A stretch of DNA of 60,032 bases from Mycobacterium sp. 236(2023) (GTDB lineage Bacteria; Actinomycetota; Actinomycetes; Mycobacteriales; Mycobacteriaceae). The DNA is taken from the NCBI RefSeq assembly GCF_029623955.1, contig NZ_JARSBP010000016.1:1-60032 (forward strand), given 5' to 3'. The notes beneath the pieces are model-generated. The model did no database searches and was not told the DNA's origin. It was given only the letters and a program-made list of their open reading frames with translations. Positions 42,993 to 52,207 of the stretch are shown here, piece after piece. The first letter of the stretch is position 1. Every line of letters begins with the position of its first letter. Both the position numbers and the translations under genes were made by a program.

Positions 42993-43325
42993 TGCTCACT
43001 CGCTTCACGTTGGATTACCGGCAACGGGTCACGTTCACCCTAGTGTTCAGGGTGTCACCGAGCGTTGCTCGGACGCCAGTTGTGGACGGCCATCGCGACC
43101 GAAATCACACGACCGCCGCCCACGTCGAATGCGTGCGGACCAACCGTGCGTTGCCAGCCGGTTGACTGAGGACCGCTACGGACGGGAACGATGGCGTGCG
43201 AGACGCCCGATGGTACGCAAACACCGACCGGCATGGTGTTTGCGCCCACGCCGCCTGCGGAGACCTCCCCAGGGCAGGGTGTGCCTTCGCAGCGTTGGGT
43301 GTCGGCAGGGTCTGGACTCGCCATT
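42993..43325. other. Intergenic region, no supported gene
   Basis: About 330 bases lie between the Rv1733c-like gene and the aminotransferase stop. A minus-strand 89-codon frame (43055-43324) begins right after the aminotransferase stop but lacks a ribosome-binding site and recognisable features. I do not call it a gene. Confidence 0.4.
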
Positions 43326-44540
43326 TCACGGCGCGAAAAGTCGCTGGAGACGACCGATGCCTTCGCTGATGTCTCGGTCCGAGGCTGCGAATGAGAACCG
43401 CAGATAGCCAGTCGGCCCGAAGGCCTCGCCGGGTACCGCGGCCACTTCGGCGCGGTCGAGAATCAACTCGGCCAGATCCAGCGAAGTGGAAACACGGCGG
43501 CCTCCCCAGGGGCGGCCAAGCAAACCCCGGACGTCTGGGTAGATGTAGAACGCGCCGTCGGGGCTCGGCACCGTCAAGCCTTCGATCTTCGAGAGCCCGT
43601 CGAGCATGAGCTGGCGTCGCCGGCCGAATGTGTTGATGAATTCGGCGACTGGCTGCTGCGGCCCCGTCAAGGCCGCGAGCGCAGCGCGCTGAGCGATGTT
43701 GTTGACGTTGCTGGTGAGGTGCGACTGCAGGTTGGTCGCCACTTTGATGACGTCGGCAGGTCCGATCATCCATCCGACGCGCCATCCGGTCATGGCGTAC
43801 GTCTTCGCGACACCGTTGATCACGATCGTCTGTCGCGCGAGGTCGGGAACTTCTTCCACGACCGATGCTGCCCGCAGGTCGCCGTAGACCAGGCGTCGGT
43901 AGATGTCGTCGGAAATTACCCAGATGCCGTGCTGCAGTGCCCATTCGCCGATTGCCCGCATTTCCCCGGTGTCGTAGACCATCCCCGTCGGATTCGACGG
44001 CGAGACCAGCACCAACGCCGTCGTCCGTGCAGATCGGGCGGCTTCGAGTTGGCTGACTGTGACCTTGTAATCCTGGTCGGCCCCGGCGAACACTTCGACC
44101 GGAACGCCCTCGGCGAGCCGGATCGCCTCGGGATAAGTGGTCCAGTATGGCGTCGGGAGCAAGACTTCGTCGCCGCGATTGAGCACGGTCTGAAAGGCCT
44201 GGAAAACGGCCTGTTTGCCGCCATTGGTGACGAGCACCTGCGAAGGATCAACTCGCCAGGAGCAATCACGCGACGTCGCGTCGGCGATCGCCCCGCGGAG
44301 TTCGGCAAGCCCGGCCACGGGTGTGTAGCGATGGTTGGCGACGTCGTGCAGCGCCCGCGCCGCGGCGTGAACGACGTGGTCCGGGGTGGGAAAGTTCGGC
44401 TCACCGGCTGCGAAGCTGATCACGGGTCGGCCAGCAGCTTGGAGAGCCTTGGCTTGAGCATCAACCCTGAGCGTCGCTGACTCCGACAGTGCGATCAGCT
44501 TCGTTGAGATTCCGCTCGGCGCGGCGTGTGCAGAGCCCAT
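43326..44540 (-). CDS. Class I/II aminotransferase (aspartate aminotransferase-like)
   Basis: This 404-residue fold-type I PLP enzyme belongs to the aspartate/aromatic aminotransferase group (subgroup I-gamma-like). Visible are SFAAGEPNFPTP near the N-terminus, N183-P184-x-G186 in SPSNPTGMVY, the cofactor aspartate and tyrosine in SDDIYRRL, and the Schiff-base lysine K246 in NGVAKTYAMTGWR. The substrate-carboxylate arginine lies in YLRFSFA near the C-terminus. It transfers amino groups between aspartate (or a similar amino acid) and 2-oxoglutarate. Start ATG 44540. It stands alone between an intergenic gap and a methyltransferase gene in the same orientation. Confidence 0.9.
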   Translation of the reverse strand: MGSAHAAPSGISTKLIALSESATLRVDAQAKALQAAGRPVISFAAGEPNFPTPDHVVHAAARALHDVANHRYTPVAGLAELRGAIADATSRDCSWRVDPSQVLVTNGGKQAVFQAFQTVLNRGDEVLLPTPYWTTYPEAIRLAEGVPVEVFAGADQDYKVTVSQLEAARSARTTALVLVSPSNPTGMVYDTGEMRAIGEWALQHGIWVISDDIYRRLVYGDLRAASVVEEVPDLARQTIVINGVAKTYAMTGWRVGWMIGPADVIKVATNLQSHLTSNVNNIAQRAALAALTGPQQPVAEFINTFGRRRQLMLDGLSKIEGLTVPSPDGAFYIYPDVRGLLGRPWGGRRVSTSLDLAELILDRAEVAAVPGEAFGPTGYLRFSFAASDRDISEGIGRLQRLFAP

Positions 44541-44693
44541 GTGAGGTTCCTTGGGGGTAAGGGGCTAGATGTCGGAGATGAGGCCGTCCCAACGATCTTT
44601 TGCCGTAGTGAATTTCGCGCGAGTCGAGGCGTTGTCGTGACCGGAGTCGCTGCGTCGAGTCGCGACTTCGTGCGTGCATCGACCCACAGCACT

Positions 44694-45470
44694 TCAACGT
44701 TCGGCGATTACTGTCACCCAGGGATGGGTGAATTCGAATGCACCGTCTGCCCGGCGTCTGGGGTGCATGCCGGTACTGCGGCCACCCTTGATGTCTTCTT
44801 CTAATCGGGACACGATGGCGGCGCGCGCATCCGGCGGGGTCTGAGTGCGTTGCAGCCAATCGCTGAGATCAACAGCGATCTCGGCGGTTTCGCATCGCCG
44901 AACCGTGGCGCCGGCAGCGATCAGCATGGCTTCGATCTCTCGCTGATCGAGGGTGCGGTGGTGGCTGGGGTCACGTAAGCGTTCGAGTCGGTTGGTCGCC
45001 TCGGCGGTGTCAGGCGACGCGACGACCATGTCGGCCACGACGACGGTGCCTCCGGTGCGTGCTACTCGGACCATTTCGTGGATCATCAACTCAGGGTCTC
45101 GGACTTGATGCGCGGCCAGGCGGCACACAACGAGGTCGAATTGGCGGTCTATCCAGGGCAACGCGCCAGCGTCGCCCTGTTGAAAGGTGATGTTTCGCAG
45201 CCGTTCTCCGTCTGCGAGCCGCTGGCCTTGGTGCAGCATTTCAGGGGTCAGGTCAAGGCACACGACGTGGGCCACGTGTGGTGCGAGTGCTCGTCCGAGG
45301 TGACCGGCACCGGCGGCCACGTCCAGCGCGACATCGTGGGTTTGCGGTGCGATGTGGCCGGTGATCCAGTCGAGCCCGTCAATCGCGAATCCAGTCGCAT
45401 CGAACGTTGTTGCTTGGCGCCGGAATTGGTCGCGAATCCGATCATTGTGGTCGCGTGTCATCCCACTCAT
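44694..45470 (-). CDS. Class I SAM-dependent methyltransferase
   Basis: This 258-residue methyltransferase is of the UbiE/Methyltransf_11 type. Motif I is ALDVAAGAGHLGRAL, a following acidic strand end (VCLDLTPEML) binds the SAM ribose, GDAGALPW is motif II-like, and LVVCRLAAHQVRDP resembles motif III. The start is probably ATG 45470, with ATG 45461 as the alternative; the longer frame to 45542 lacks support. It would transfer a methyl group from SAM to a small molecule; the substrate is unknown. The aminotransferase gene lies 153 bases downstream in the same orientation, but no operon is certain. Confidence 0.85.
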   Translation of the reverse strand: MSGMTRDHNDRIRDQFRRQATTFDATGFAIDGLDWITGHIAPQTHDVALDVAAGAGHLGRALAPHVAHVVCLDLTPEMLHQGQRLADGERLRNITFQQGDAGALPWIDRQFDLVVCRLAAHQVRDPELMIHEMVRVARTGGTVVVADMVVASPDTAEATNRLERLRDPSHHRTLDQREIEAMLIAAGATVRRCETAEIAVDLSDWLQRTQTPPDARAAIVSRLEEDIKGGRSTGMHPRRRADGAFEFTHPWVTVIAER

Positions 45471-45758
45471 TCTGCCCAAAAGTATCCTTTCGGAGGCGCC
45501 CTTTGGGGCAGATCCCGATAAGTCTTGGCACCGACACCGCATCCTCGGTGGACTGCCCGTGCGCAGGAGCGGCTAGGCGTATCAGACATCAGCTTTTCGG
45601 TACCCAGAATACAGTTAAAGCCCTTGCGTAGGGCCATCTTCGGGCGAAGGGCGTTCTGGGCCCTAGATGCGCCGCCGGTGCTTCCCGCTCGGCTATGCTG
45701 AGCGGGTCTATCAGTCGGCGGGTGCAGCACTGCCCTTGCTGTTCATCGGAGTGGCGTT

Positions 45759-46796
45759 GTGATCGATTTGCGCACGGATACGGTAACTCGACCAACCGAC
45801 GGTATGCGCCAGGCGGTCGCCCACGCCGAGGTCGGCGATGAGCAGAAAGGTGAGGATCCGACGACGCGGGCGCTCGAAGAGCGGGTCGCGGCATTGGTCG
45901 GTTCGGCGTCGGCGGTGTTTGTTCCTTCGGCGACGATGGCGAATCAGATTGCGTTACAACTGTGGTCTCGTCCCGGTGATGCGGTGGTGGTGCCCGCCCA
46001 GAGTCATCTTGTTCATAGTGAGGCTGGTGGGCCAGCCGCGTTGGCGGGGCTGATGGTGCAGGCGGTGGACAGCGTTGACGGCACTTTTGACTCTGCAGTG
46101 TTGGCGCGTGTAGTCACCGCGGGCGCAGTTGAGACGCCTCGCACGGCACTGGTCTGTGTGGAGAACACCCACAGCAACTTTGGTGGGCGCGTCTGGCCGC
46201 TCGCTCGCCTCGACGAGGTTCTCGCGGCGTCTCAATCACTGGGTGTGCGAATGCATTTGGACGGAGCACGGTTGCTCAATGCCGCTGTGGCCACGCGCGC
46301 CTCCCCAGCCCGTGTCGCTGAGGGCTTCGATTCGGTAACAGTGTGCCTATCGAAGGGTTTGGGGTGCCCACTGGGGGCCCTGCTTGCCGTGCCGCGCGAC
46401 GTTGAGGTCGAGGCGCGGCGGATCAAACAGCGGTTGGGTGGAGCGATGCGTCAGTCCGGCATGCTGGCAGCGGCGGGAATCTATGCGTTGGACCATCATG
46501 TGGAGCGTCTCGCCGATGACCATGCTCGGGCTCGGCGGCTGGCCGGCCTACTCGCCGACTCCGACCTGGCGGTCGATGTGGCCGCCGTCGAGTCCAATGT
46601 GGTCGTGGTGGACGTCGCTGCGACGCGCTGGGACCGGAAATCGTTCCTCGACAGGCTTCGCGCTGAAGGCGTGCTGCTGTCGGCACTCCCGTCACCATCG
46701 AAGTTGCGTGCGGTGACACATCTCGATATCGAGGACGCCGACATCGAGGATGCTGCCCGCGTCATCCGCCACGTCGCGCAAGAGGTGCCCCAATGA
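45759..46796 (+). CDS. Low-specificity threonine aldolase
   Basis: This 345-residue PLP enzyme is of the beta-eliminating lyase/threonine aldolase family. It has IDLRTDTVTRPT at the N-terminus, EVGDEQKGEDPT, the histidine of QSHLVHSEAG, an aspartate-Gly-Ala-Arg cofactor segment (HLDGARLLNA), and the Schiff-base lysine K199 in CLSKGLGCPLG. It cleaves threonine or allo-threonine to glycine and acetaldehyde. The start is GTG 45759 with GGAG upstream. Glycine produced here could feed glyoxylate metabolism, but it is not part of the downstream cluster's strand or operator set, so that link is speculative. Confidence 0.92.
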   Translation: MIDLRTDTVTRPTDGMRQAVAHAEVGDEQKGEDPTTRALEERVAALVGSASAVFVPSATMANQIALQLWSRPGDAVVVPAQSHLVHSEAGGPAALAGLMVQAVDSVDGTFDSAVLARVVTAGAVETPRTALVCVENTHSNFGGRVWPLARLDEVLAASQSLGVRMHLDGARLLNAAVATRASPARVAEGFDSVTVCLSKGLGCPLGALLAVPRDVEVEARRIKQRLGGAMRQSGMLAAAGIYALDHHVERLADDHARARRLAGLLADSDLAVDVAAVESNVVVVDVAATRWDRKSFLDRLRAEGVLLSALPSPSKLRAVTHLDIEDADIEDAARVIRHVAQEVPQ

Positions 46797-47038
46797 CCAA
46801 GAACCTCAATGACTCTGTCGCAGGCACGCCCTAGCGCGCTCCGACCATTTCGTCGCCATCGATCTCGGCAGTGTCACCGAGTCGCCACAATTCTGCCGGG
46901 TCCTGCTGCGTTGCCAGGGATTTCGCCGGCGCGCTTCGGCTGTGCGACAGTCGCGATGACTCCGCGGTTCGCTTTGAGGTGCCGCCCGAAGGGTCAGATG
47001 GGCTAGCGGCGTTCCCTCATGGGGGAACAATGCGGCGC

Positions 47039-47815
47039 CTATGCAACAGCGACGTCGGTGCTGTCCACGATGTTGGTCAGTGTCCCGATGCCGGATATGG
47101 CCACCTCGACGCGGTCGCCCACCTGCATCGGGCCGACGCCGGCCGGGCTGGCGGTCAGGATCACATCTCCGGGGTTCAGGGTGATCCACCGGGTTATCCA
47201 TTCGATGAGTTCAGCGACACCGAACACCATGTCGTCGGTACCGCACTGTTGAACCGTGTGTCCATTGAGCTGAGTGGTGATGCCTAACGCCTGCGGATCG
47301 GCGATGTCGGTTTCTATCCACGGCCCCATCGGGCAGAAGGTGTCTGCGCTTTTGGCGCGCGTCCATTGGCCATCACCGCGGAAGTCGCTGGCGGTCACAT
47401 CGTTGGCGCAGGTGTATCCGAGTACGTATGCCAGCGCGTCACACGCCTTGACATGACTGGCGGTTCGGCCGATGACGACGGCGAGTTCCCCTTCGTACTC
47501 CAACCTGTTCAGTCCTACCGGATAGCGGATGACATCGTGCGGCCCGGCAATGGTGTTGAGCCCTTTGAGGAACAGCACCGGTTGACTGGGCGCGGCCAGG
47601 CCGAGCTCGGTCAACTGGCTCCGGTAATTCGCGCCCGCACAGACGATCATCTGGGGCTGGCACGGGCTGCGCAGTTCGACGTCGTCGACGGCGGCGACAG
47701 CAGATCCAATCTGGGGATCCGACCAGTGGCCGTCGAGTTGGTGAACGGTGTCACCGACCAGGACGCCCCACCGCGGCGCGGCGGCCGGATTCTCAGTGAA
47801 TCGGATTATCTGCAC
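47039..47815 (-). CDS. Fumarylacetoacetate hydrolase (FAH) family protein
   Basis: This 258-residue FAH-fold protein has the metal-binding EYEGELAVVIG region, where the Glu-x-Glu pair coordinates Mg/Mn, and YTCANDVTASDF with its metal-ligand aspartate. The catalytic-type lysine is in KSADTFCPMGPW, and LNPGDVILTASPAGVGPM is near the end. Such proteins are hydrolases, decarboxylases or isomerases of 2-oxo acids, including 2-hydroxyhepta-dienedioate isomerases and oxaloacetate decarboxylases. The start is GTG 47815, which overlaps the 990-aa dehydrogenase gene by 23 bases, so they are translationally coupled. Its role in the glyoxylate cluster is unknown. Confidence 0.87.
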   Translation of the reverse strand: MQIIRFTENPAAAPRWGVLVGDTVHQLDGHWSDPQIGSAVAAVDDVELRSPCQPQMIVCAGANYRSQLTELGLAAPSQPVLFLKGLNTIAGPHDVIRYPVGLNRLEYEGELAVVIGRTASHVKACDALAYVLGYTCANDVTASDFRGDGQWTRAKSADTFCPMGPWIETDIADPQALGITTQLNGHTVQQCGTDDMVFGVAELIEWITRWITLNPGDVILTASPAGVGPMQVGDRVEVAISGIGTLTNIVDSTDVAVA

Positions 47816-50765
47816 TTCGAAGGGTCCTGTCCTCTGATGCCGAAACGAGTGCTTCGGCGATGAGTTCCACGGGGTGCCACGCCGATCGGGCGGTGCCGTG
47901 GAAGATCTGCTCCCGGCACGAGGTTCCGGTGGCCGCGATGACGGCGTCGCCTCCGGCGGCCTCGATCGCCGGGAAGAGACGATCCTTGCCGACCTGCAGC
48001 GAAATTTCATAGTGCTCGGCTTCGTAGCCGAATGACCCGGCCATGCCGCAACATCCGGCGTCGATCTCTTCCACCTGACACCCGGGAATTCTGCGTAGCA
48101 GTGCCAGCGTCGCGGCGGTACCGACCTCGGCCTTCTGATGGCAATGCCCGTGGTAGGCGATCGTTCGCCCGCTGAGCCACGAATCGGGTGCCAGAACCAA
48201 CCGGCCGTCGTCGATCGCTTCGGTCAGTAGCTCCTCGACTTGACGGACGCGACTGGCGACGTCCCGCACCTTCGGATCGTCGGGAATCATCGCGACATGC
48301 TCGTCGCGCAGCGTGAACAGGCAAGACGGTTCGCATCCCACGATCGGCGACCCGTGGGCGGTGTTATCGGCCAGATCGGCGATCATTGCGGCGGCTTTGG
48401 CTTTGGCCTGATCCACGAGTCCTTTGGACAGCGCCGATCGTCCGCAGCAGCCGCTGCTCACCAGGTTCACCGACCACCCCGACCGTTGCAGCAACTCGAT
48501 TGCGGCGCGGCCGATGTGCGGCTCGGTGAACGAAGTGAAGGAGTCGGCCAGGAAATTGACCGAGCCCACGCTCGCAGCCGGTTGTGCCGCCTTACCGGTA
48601 CGTGCGTACCAGCGCAACAAGTTCACGAACTTGTACTGCGGCATCGGGCGTTGCGCGGCAATGCCGATCGTTTTCTGCATCGCCCGGCGAACCCACCGGC
48701 TTCGCCCCGGGACGTTGGTCAGCGGCGCCAGGGCCGAGCCCATCCGGTTGAGGGTCCGAATAGATCCGAAGACCCTCGATCGCAGCGGCACTCCGTGCAG
48801 ATCGTGGTAGTGCGAGAGGGTTTCGCTCTTGAGCTTGGCCATGTCAACACCCAGCGGGCATTCGGCCTTACACGCCTTGCACATCAGGCAGAGGTCGAGG
48901 ATGTCGTGCAGACGCTCGTCGCCCAGCGCGGCCTTGGGGTCGGGTTCGGAGAGCGCCTTGACCAATGCGTTGGCCCGCCCGCGGGTGGCGTGTTCCTCTT
49001 CGCGGGTCGCGATGTAGGACGGGCACATGGCCCCGGTAGTGCTCTTGCGGCACAACCCGATGTTCATACAACGGTCGGCGGCCCCCCTCATCCCGCCGAG
49101 CACGGTGAAGTCCAGCCGCGTGTTGAGCAGACCCGCAGGAGGAAGGTTGGCATCGCGCAGATTCTCCGTCATCGGCGGCGCATCGACGATCTTGCCCGGG
49201 TTCATCCGTTGCTGGGGGTCGAAGAGCTGTTTGACGTCACGCATGGCTTCATAGAGTTCGTCGCCGAAAATTTCGCGGTTGAACTCACTTCGGGCCAGCC
49301 CGTCGCCGTGCTCGCTGGAGTTGACTCCACCGAACTCGGTGACCAGATCCTTGATCCGCTCAGCCACCGCCCGCATCCGCACGATCTCGTCGGGTTTGGT
49401 CAGGTCGACGAAGGGCCGGATGTGCAAGCAACCCACCGAACAGTGCCCGTAGAAGCCGGCATTCATGTCGTACTCGTCGAGGATCTCGGCGAAGCGGGCG
49501 GTGTACTCGGCCAGCACTTCGGGGGGCACGGCGGTGTCCTCCACAAAGGCCAGCGGGCGGTTGGCGCCCTCACTGGCCGCCATCAACAATCCCAGACTGG
49601 ACTTGCGCACCTTCAGCAGATCCTTCTGCTGCGCAGCGGTTACCAGCCTGAGTGTGTGATAGCCGTGGCCGTGACGCTCCCACAGATCGATCAACCCATC
49701 GAGGGCCTGGAGCAACGCTGCCTCGTCGTCACCGGCGAAGGACACGAACAGCAGAGCAGCCGGATCGCCGACGAGAACGTTGCCGAGGCCCGCGTACTCG
49801 ATCTTCTGCCGCGACAGGTCCAAGATGGTCTTGTCCATCAGCTCGACCTGCGCGGGCTCGCACGACAAGGCATCGGTGGTCGCCTCGATCGCTTTCTGGG
49901 TGGTCTCGAAATGTCCGACGGCGTACACGGTGAACGCAGGTTTGGGAACCAGGTCGACTTCAACCTCGGTCGCGATGCATAGGGTGCCTTCACTTCCGAC
50001 GACGAACTTGGCCAGGTCGAACGGGGTGGCCTGATCGGCGATGCGGTCCAGGCGGTATCCGCAGGCTCGGCGCCAGAACGGAGGAAAGCCCGTCGCGATC
50101 GCCTCCGCGTTCTTCTCCACGATGATGGGAAGCTCGCGGTACAACGCGCCTTCCAGGGTTGGCCGGCTGGCGCGGCGGTGCCGTTCAAGGTCGTCGACGG
50201 GGGCGAATGTGGCCGTGGAGCCATCGGAGAGCACAACCTCCATCGAGCGGATGTGATCGATGGTCATGCCGAAGCGCAGGGAGCCGCTGCCGGCCGAGTT
50301 ATTGCCGAGCATGCCGCCGATGGTGGCGCGGTTACTGGTCGAGGTGTCGGGCCCGAACATCAAGCCGTGTGGTGCCGCTGCCTTGTTGAGGTCGTCCTGC
50401 ACGACCCCGACCTGCACCCGTGCGATGCGACGGTCGGGATCGATGTGCAGGATCTTTCGCATATGCCGGGAGCAGTCCACGATGATGCCCGCTCCAATGG
50501 TCTGACCGGCGAGGCTCGTGGCCGCACCGCGAGGGGTCACCGTGAGCCCTCGCGTTGCCGCGATGCGTACGGTGGCTGCGACATCGGCGGCGTGTCGGGG
50601 GAACACCACGCAGACCGGTGCGATGGAGTACATGCTGGCGTCGCGGGAGAAGAGGTGGCGTGAGTAGTCGTCGGCGGCCACCTCCCCTTCCAAGGCTGCG
50701 CCGAGCTCCTCGATGAGCCCGTCAGGGATCGCTGTCACGTCGGACCGCGCCTCGTTGATGGTCAT
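47793..50765 (-). CDS. FAD-linked 2-hydroxyacid dehydrogenase fused to Fe-S/CCG domains
   Basis: This 990-residue fusion has an FAD-binding type 4 domain (about 45-260, with PRGAATSLAGQ and GNNSAGSGS) and an FAD-oxidase C-terminal domain (about 280-540, ending NPGKIVDAPP). A ferredoxin-type region follows with CMNIGLC and the CLMCKACKAECP cluster motif. Two CCG domains then carry SSGCCGRS and DAGCCGMAG. The architecture is that of YdiJ/GlcD-GlcF-type dehydrogenases that oxidise glycolate, lactate or 2-hydroxyglutarate and pass electrons to the chain. In this cluster glycolate is the most sensible substrate, yielding glyoxylate for the carboligase. Start ATG 50765. It is followed by the overlapping FAH gene. 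Confidence 0.88.
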   Translation of the reverse strand: MTINEARSDVTAIPDGLIEELGAALEGEVAADDYSRHLFSRDASMYSIAPVCVVFPRHAADVAATVRIAATRGLTVTPRGAATSLAGQTIGAGIIVDCSRHMRKILHIDPDRRIARVQVGVVQDDLNKAAAPHGLMFGPDTSTSNRATIGGMLGNNSAGSGSLRFGMTIDHIRSMEVVLSDGSTATFAPVDDLERHRRASRPTLEGALYRELPIIVEKNAEAIATGFPPFWRRACGYRLDRIADQATPFDLAKFVVGSEGTLCIATEVEVDLVPKPAFTVYAVGHFETTQKAIEATTDALSCEPAQVELMDKTILDLSRQKIEYAGLGNVLVGDPAALLFVSFAGDDEAALLQALDGLIDLWERHGHGYHTLRLVTAAQQKDLLKVRKSSLGLLMAASEGANRPLAFVEDTAVPPEVLAEYTARFAEILDEYDMNAGFYGHCSVGCLHIRPFVDLTKPDEIVRMRAVAERIKDLVTEFGGVNSSEHGDGLARSEFNREIFGDELYEAMRDVKQLFDPQQRMNPGKIVDAPPMTENLRDANLPPAGLLNTRLDFTVLGGMRGAADRCMNIGLCRKSTTGAMCPSYIATREEEHATRGRANALVKALSEPDPKAALGDERLHDILDLCLMCKACKAECPLGVDMAKLKSETLSHYHDLHGVPLRSRVFGSIRTLNRMGSALAPLTNVPGRSRWVRRAMQKTIGIAAQRPMPQYKFVNLLRWYARTGKAAQPAASVGSVNFLADSFTSFTEPHIGRAAIELLQRSGWSVNLVSSGCCGRSALSKGLVDQAKAKAAAMIADLADNTAHGSPIVGCEPSCLFTLRDEHVAMIPDDPKVRDVASRVRQVEELLTEAIDDGRLVLAPDSWLSGRTIAYHGHCHQKAEVGTAATLALLRRIPGCQVEEIDAGCCGMAGSFGYEAEHYEISLQVGKDRLFPAIEAAGGDAVIAATGTSCREQIFHGTARSAWHPVELIAEALVSASEDRTLRSADNPIH

Positions 50766-50789
50766 GGTGTGTTCTCGTTCCCGTGAGTG

Positions 50790-51941
50790 CTATCGCTCGA
50801 GGAGTTCCAGGGCGGCCAGGATTCCGTCCTGCTTGATCGGCACGCCGGCCAGATTGAGACCCATCTGGACGCCGCCAAGCGTGCCGACGAGGGTGAGGTC
50901 GTTGAAGTAGCCGAGGTGGCCGATACGGAAAACCCGCCCCGCCAGCTTGGTCAACCCCGTGCCCAAGGACATGTCGTAGCGGTCCAGGATGATCGACCGG
51001 ATGGTGTCGGCGTTGACCCCTTCGGGCACCAGCACGGCAGTGAGCGAGCCCGAGTATTCACGTTCATCGAGGCAGAGCACCTCCAGCCCCCAGGCGCGCA
51101 CCGCCGCCCGCGTCGCTGCGGCGTGGCGCTGATGCCGTGCGAAGACGTTGTCCAGCCCCTCTTGGTAAAGCATGTCCAGTGCCACGTCGAGGCCGTAGAG
51201 CAGGTTGGTAGCCGGCGTGTAGGGCCAAAAGCCGTTCTCGTTCGCGGCCAGGATGGGGGTCCAGTCCCAGTAGGACTTCGTCAGTGTGGAGGTCTTATGC
51301 GCCTCCAATGCCTTGTCCGAGACGGCGTTGAAGCTCAATCCGGGCGGCAACATCAGTCCCTTCTGCGAGCCCGACACCGTGACGTCGACCTTCCATTCGT
51401 CGTGGCGATAGTCGATAGAACCCAGCGAGGAGATGGTGTCGACAAGCAGCAGGGCAGGGTGGTCGGCCTCGTCGATCGCGGCGCGCACCTCTCCGATGCG
51501 GCTGGTCACGCCGGTGGAGGTTTCGTTGTGCACGCAACAGACGGCCTTGATCTGATGGCCTTGATCGGCGGATAGCTTCTCGGCCACCGTTTCTGGATTC
51601 ACACCGTGGCGCCAGTCCCCGGGAACGAAGTCGACGACGAGGCCGAGAGCCTCGGCCATCTCGCGCCACAGGGTCGCGAAGTGTCCCGTTTCGAAGCACA
51701 GCACCTTATCGCCGGGACTTAAAGTGTTCACCAGTGCGGCTTCCCAGGCGCCGGTGCCTGATGCCCCGTAGATGACGACGGGATTGGTCGTGCCGAAGAC
51801 CGGCTTGATGGCTTCCAGGAGCCGCTTGCCGAGGACCGCGAATTCGGGTCCGCGGTGGTCGATCGTGGCGGCCGACATGGCGCGCAGAACCTCATCAGGG
51901 CAATTCGTCGGCCCGGGAATTTGCAGGAAGTGGCGACCCAT
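50790..51941 (-). CDS. Class V aminotransferase, serine/alanine-glyoxylate type
   Basis: This 383-residue PLP enzyme belongs to the class V alanine/serine-glyoxylate aminotransferase family. It shows FLQIPGPTNCP at the N-terminus, HRGPEF, GASGTGAWEAAL for phosphate binding, HNETSTGV, LLVDTISSLGS (cofactor aspartate) and the Schiff-base lysine K194 in SGSQKGLMLPPG. The C-terminal arginine in FRIGHLGY would bind the substrate carboxylate. It probably converts glyoxylate plus serine to glycine and hydroxypyruvate. The dehydrogenase gene follows after 24 bases in the same direction, so they share an operon. Its promoter region is shared with the divergent carrier gene and contains IclR-like sites. 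Confidence 0.9.
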   Translation of the reverse strand: MGRHFLQIPGPTNCPDEVLRAMSAATIDHRGPEFAVLGKRLLEAIKPVFGTTNPVVIYGASGTGAWEAALVNTLSPGDKVLCFETGHFATLWREMAEALGLVVDFVPGDWRHGVNPETVAEKLSADQGHQIKAVCCVHNETSTGVTSRIGEVRAAIDEADHPALLLVDTISSLGSIDYRHDEWKVDVTVSGSQKGLMLPPGLSFNAVSDKALEAHKTSTLTKSYWDWTPILAANENGFWPYTPATNLLYGLDVALDMLYQEGLDNVFARHQRHAAATRAAVRAWGLEVLCLDEREYSGSLTAVLVPEGVNADTIRSIILDRYDMSLGTGLTKLAGRVFRIGHLGYFNDLTLVGTLGGVQMGLNLAGVPIKQDGILAALELLER

Positions 51942-51984
51942 GGTGGTCCTTTCGGTGGTTGACTGGCGACGATCTACGCCATTT

Positions 51985-51999
51985 TTTCACATTGCGGAA
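51985..51999. promoter_or_regulatory. Weak IclR-like half site upstream of aminotransferase
   Basis: TTTCA-CATTG-CGGAA matches the right half of the TTCCG-N5-CGGAA palindrome found elsewhere in the cluster exactly and the left half poorly. Nearby, TTGCG (51992-51996) and CGCAA (52009-52013) form a separate 5-bp inverted repeat. It is located 44 bases upstream of the aminotransferase start. Confidence 0.35.
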
Positions 52000-52156
52000 G
52001 AAAACTGTCGCAATCCGAATAATAGACACCGTCACCCCGCTCGTCTAGGTCTCAGCGCGGGTCGGTTGTGGCCAAGGGATGCCCGCCCCTGCCAATGTGC
52101 GGCAGATCACGTCAAACTCTTGACGAGATGCAGCGCACTGTGCGACCTTCTAAACA

Positions 52157-52182
52157 CGGAACAATACTTCCGCTATACGGAA
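52157..52182. promoter_or_regulatory. Probable IclR operator upstream of the MatC-like carrier
   Basis: TTCCG-CTATA-CGGAA at 52168-52182 is a perfect interrupted palindrome, 26 bases before the carrier start. It overlaps a second inverted arrangement, CGGAA-CAATAC-TTCCG, at 52157-52172. The same 15-base pattern recurs before the IclR gene and between hyi and glycerate kinase. Confidence 0.7.
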
Positions 52183-52207
52183 TCGACTCGATCGACAGGA
52201 CGGGCTC

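Noticed and set aside
43055..43324. An 89-codon minus-strand frame after the aminotransferase
   Set aside because: It begins immediately after a stop codon with no ribosome-binding site and has no recognisable features. It may be real but is not supportable.
48240..49982. A 580-codon plus-strand open frame opposite the FAD/Fe-S dehydrogenase
   Set aside because: The opposite strand encodes an unmistakable multi-domain enzyme. The plus frame reads Arg/Gln/His-rich and lacks a ribosome-binding site.
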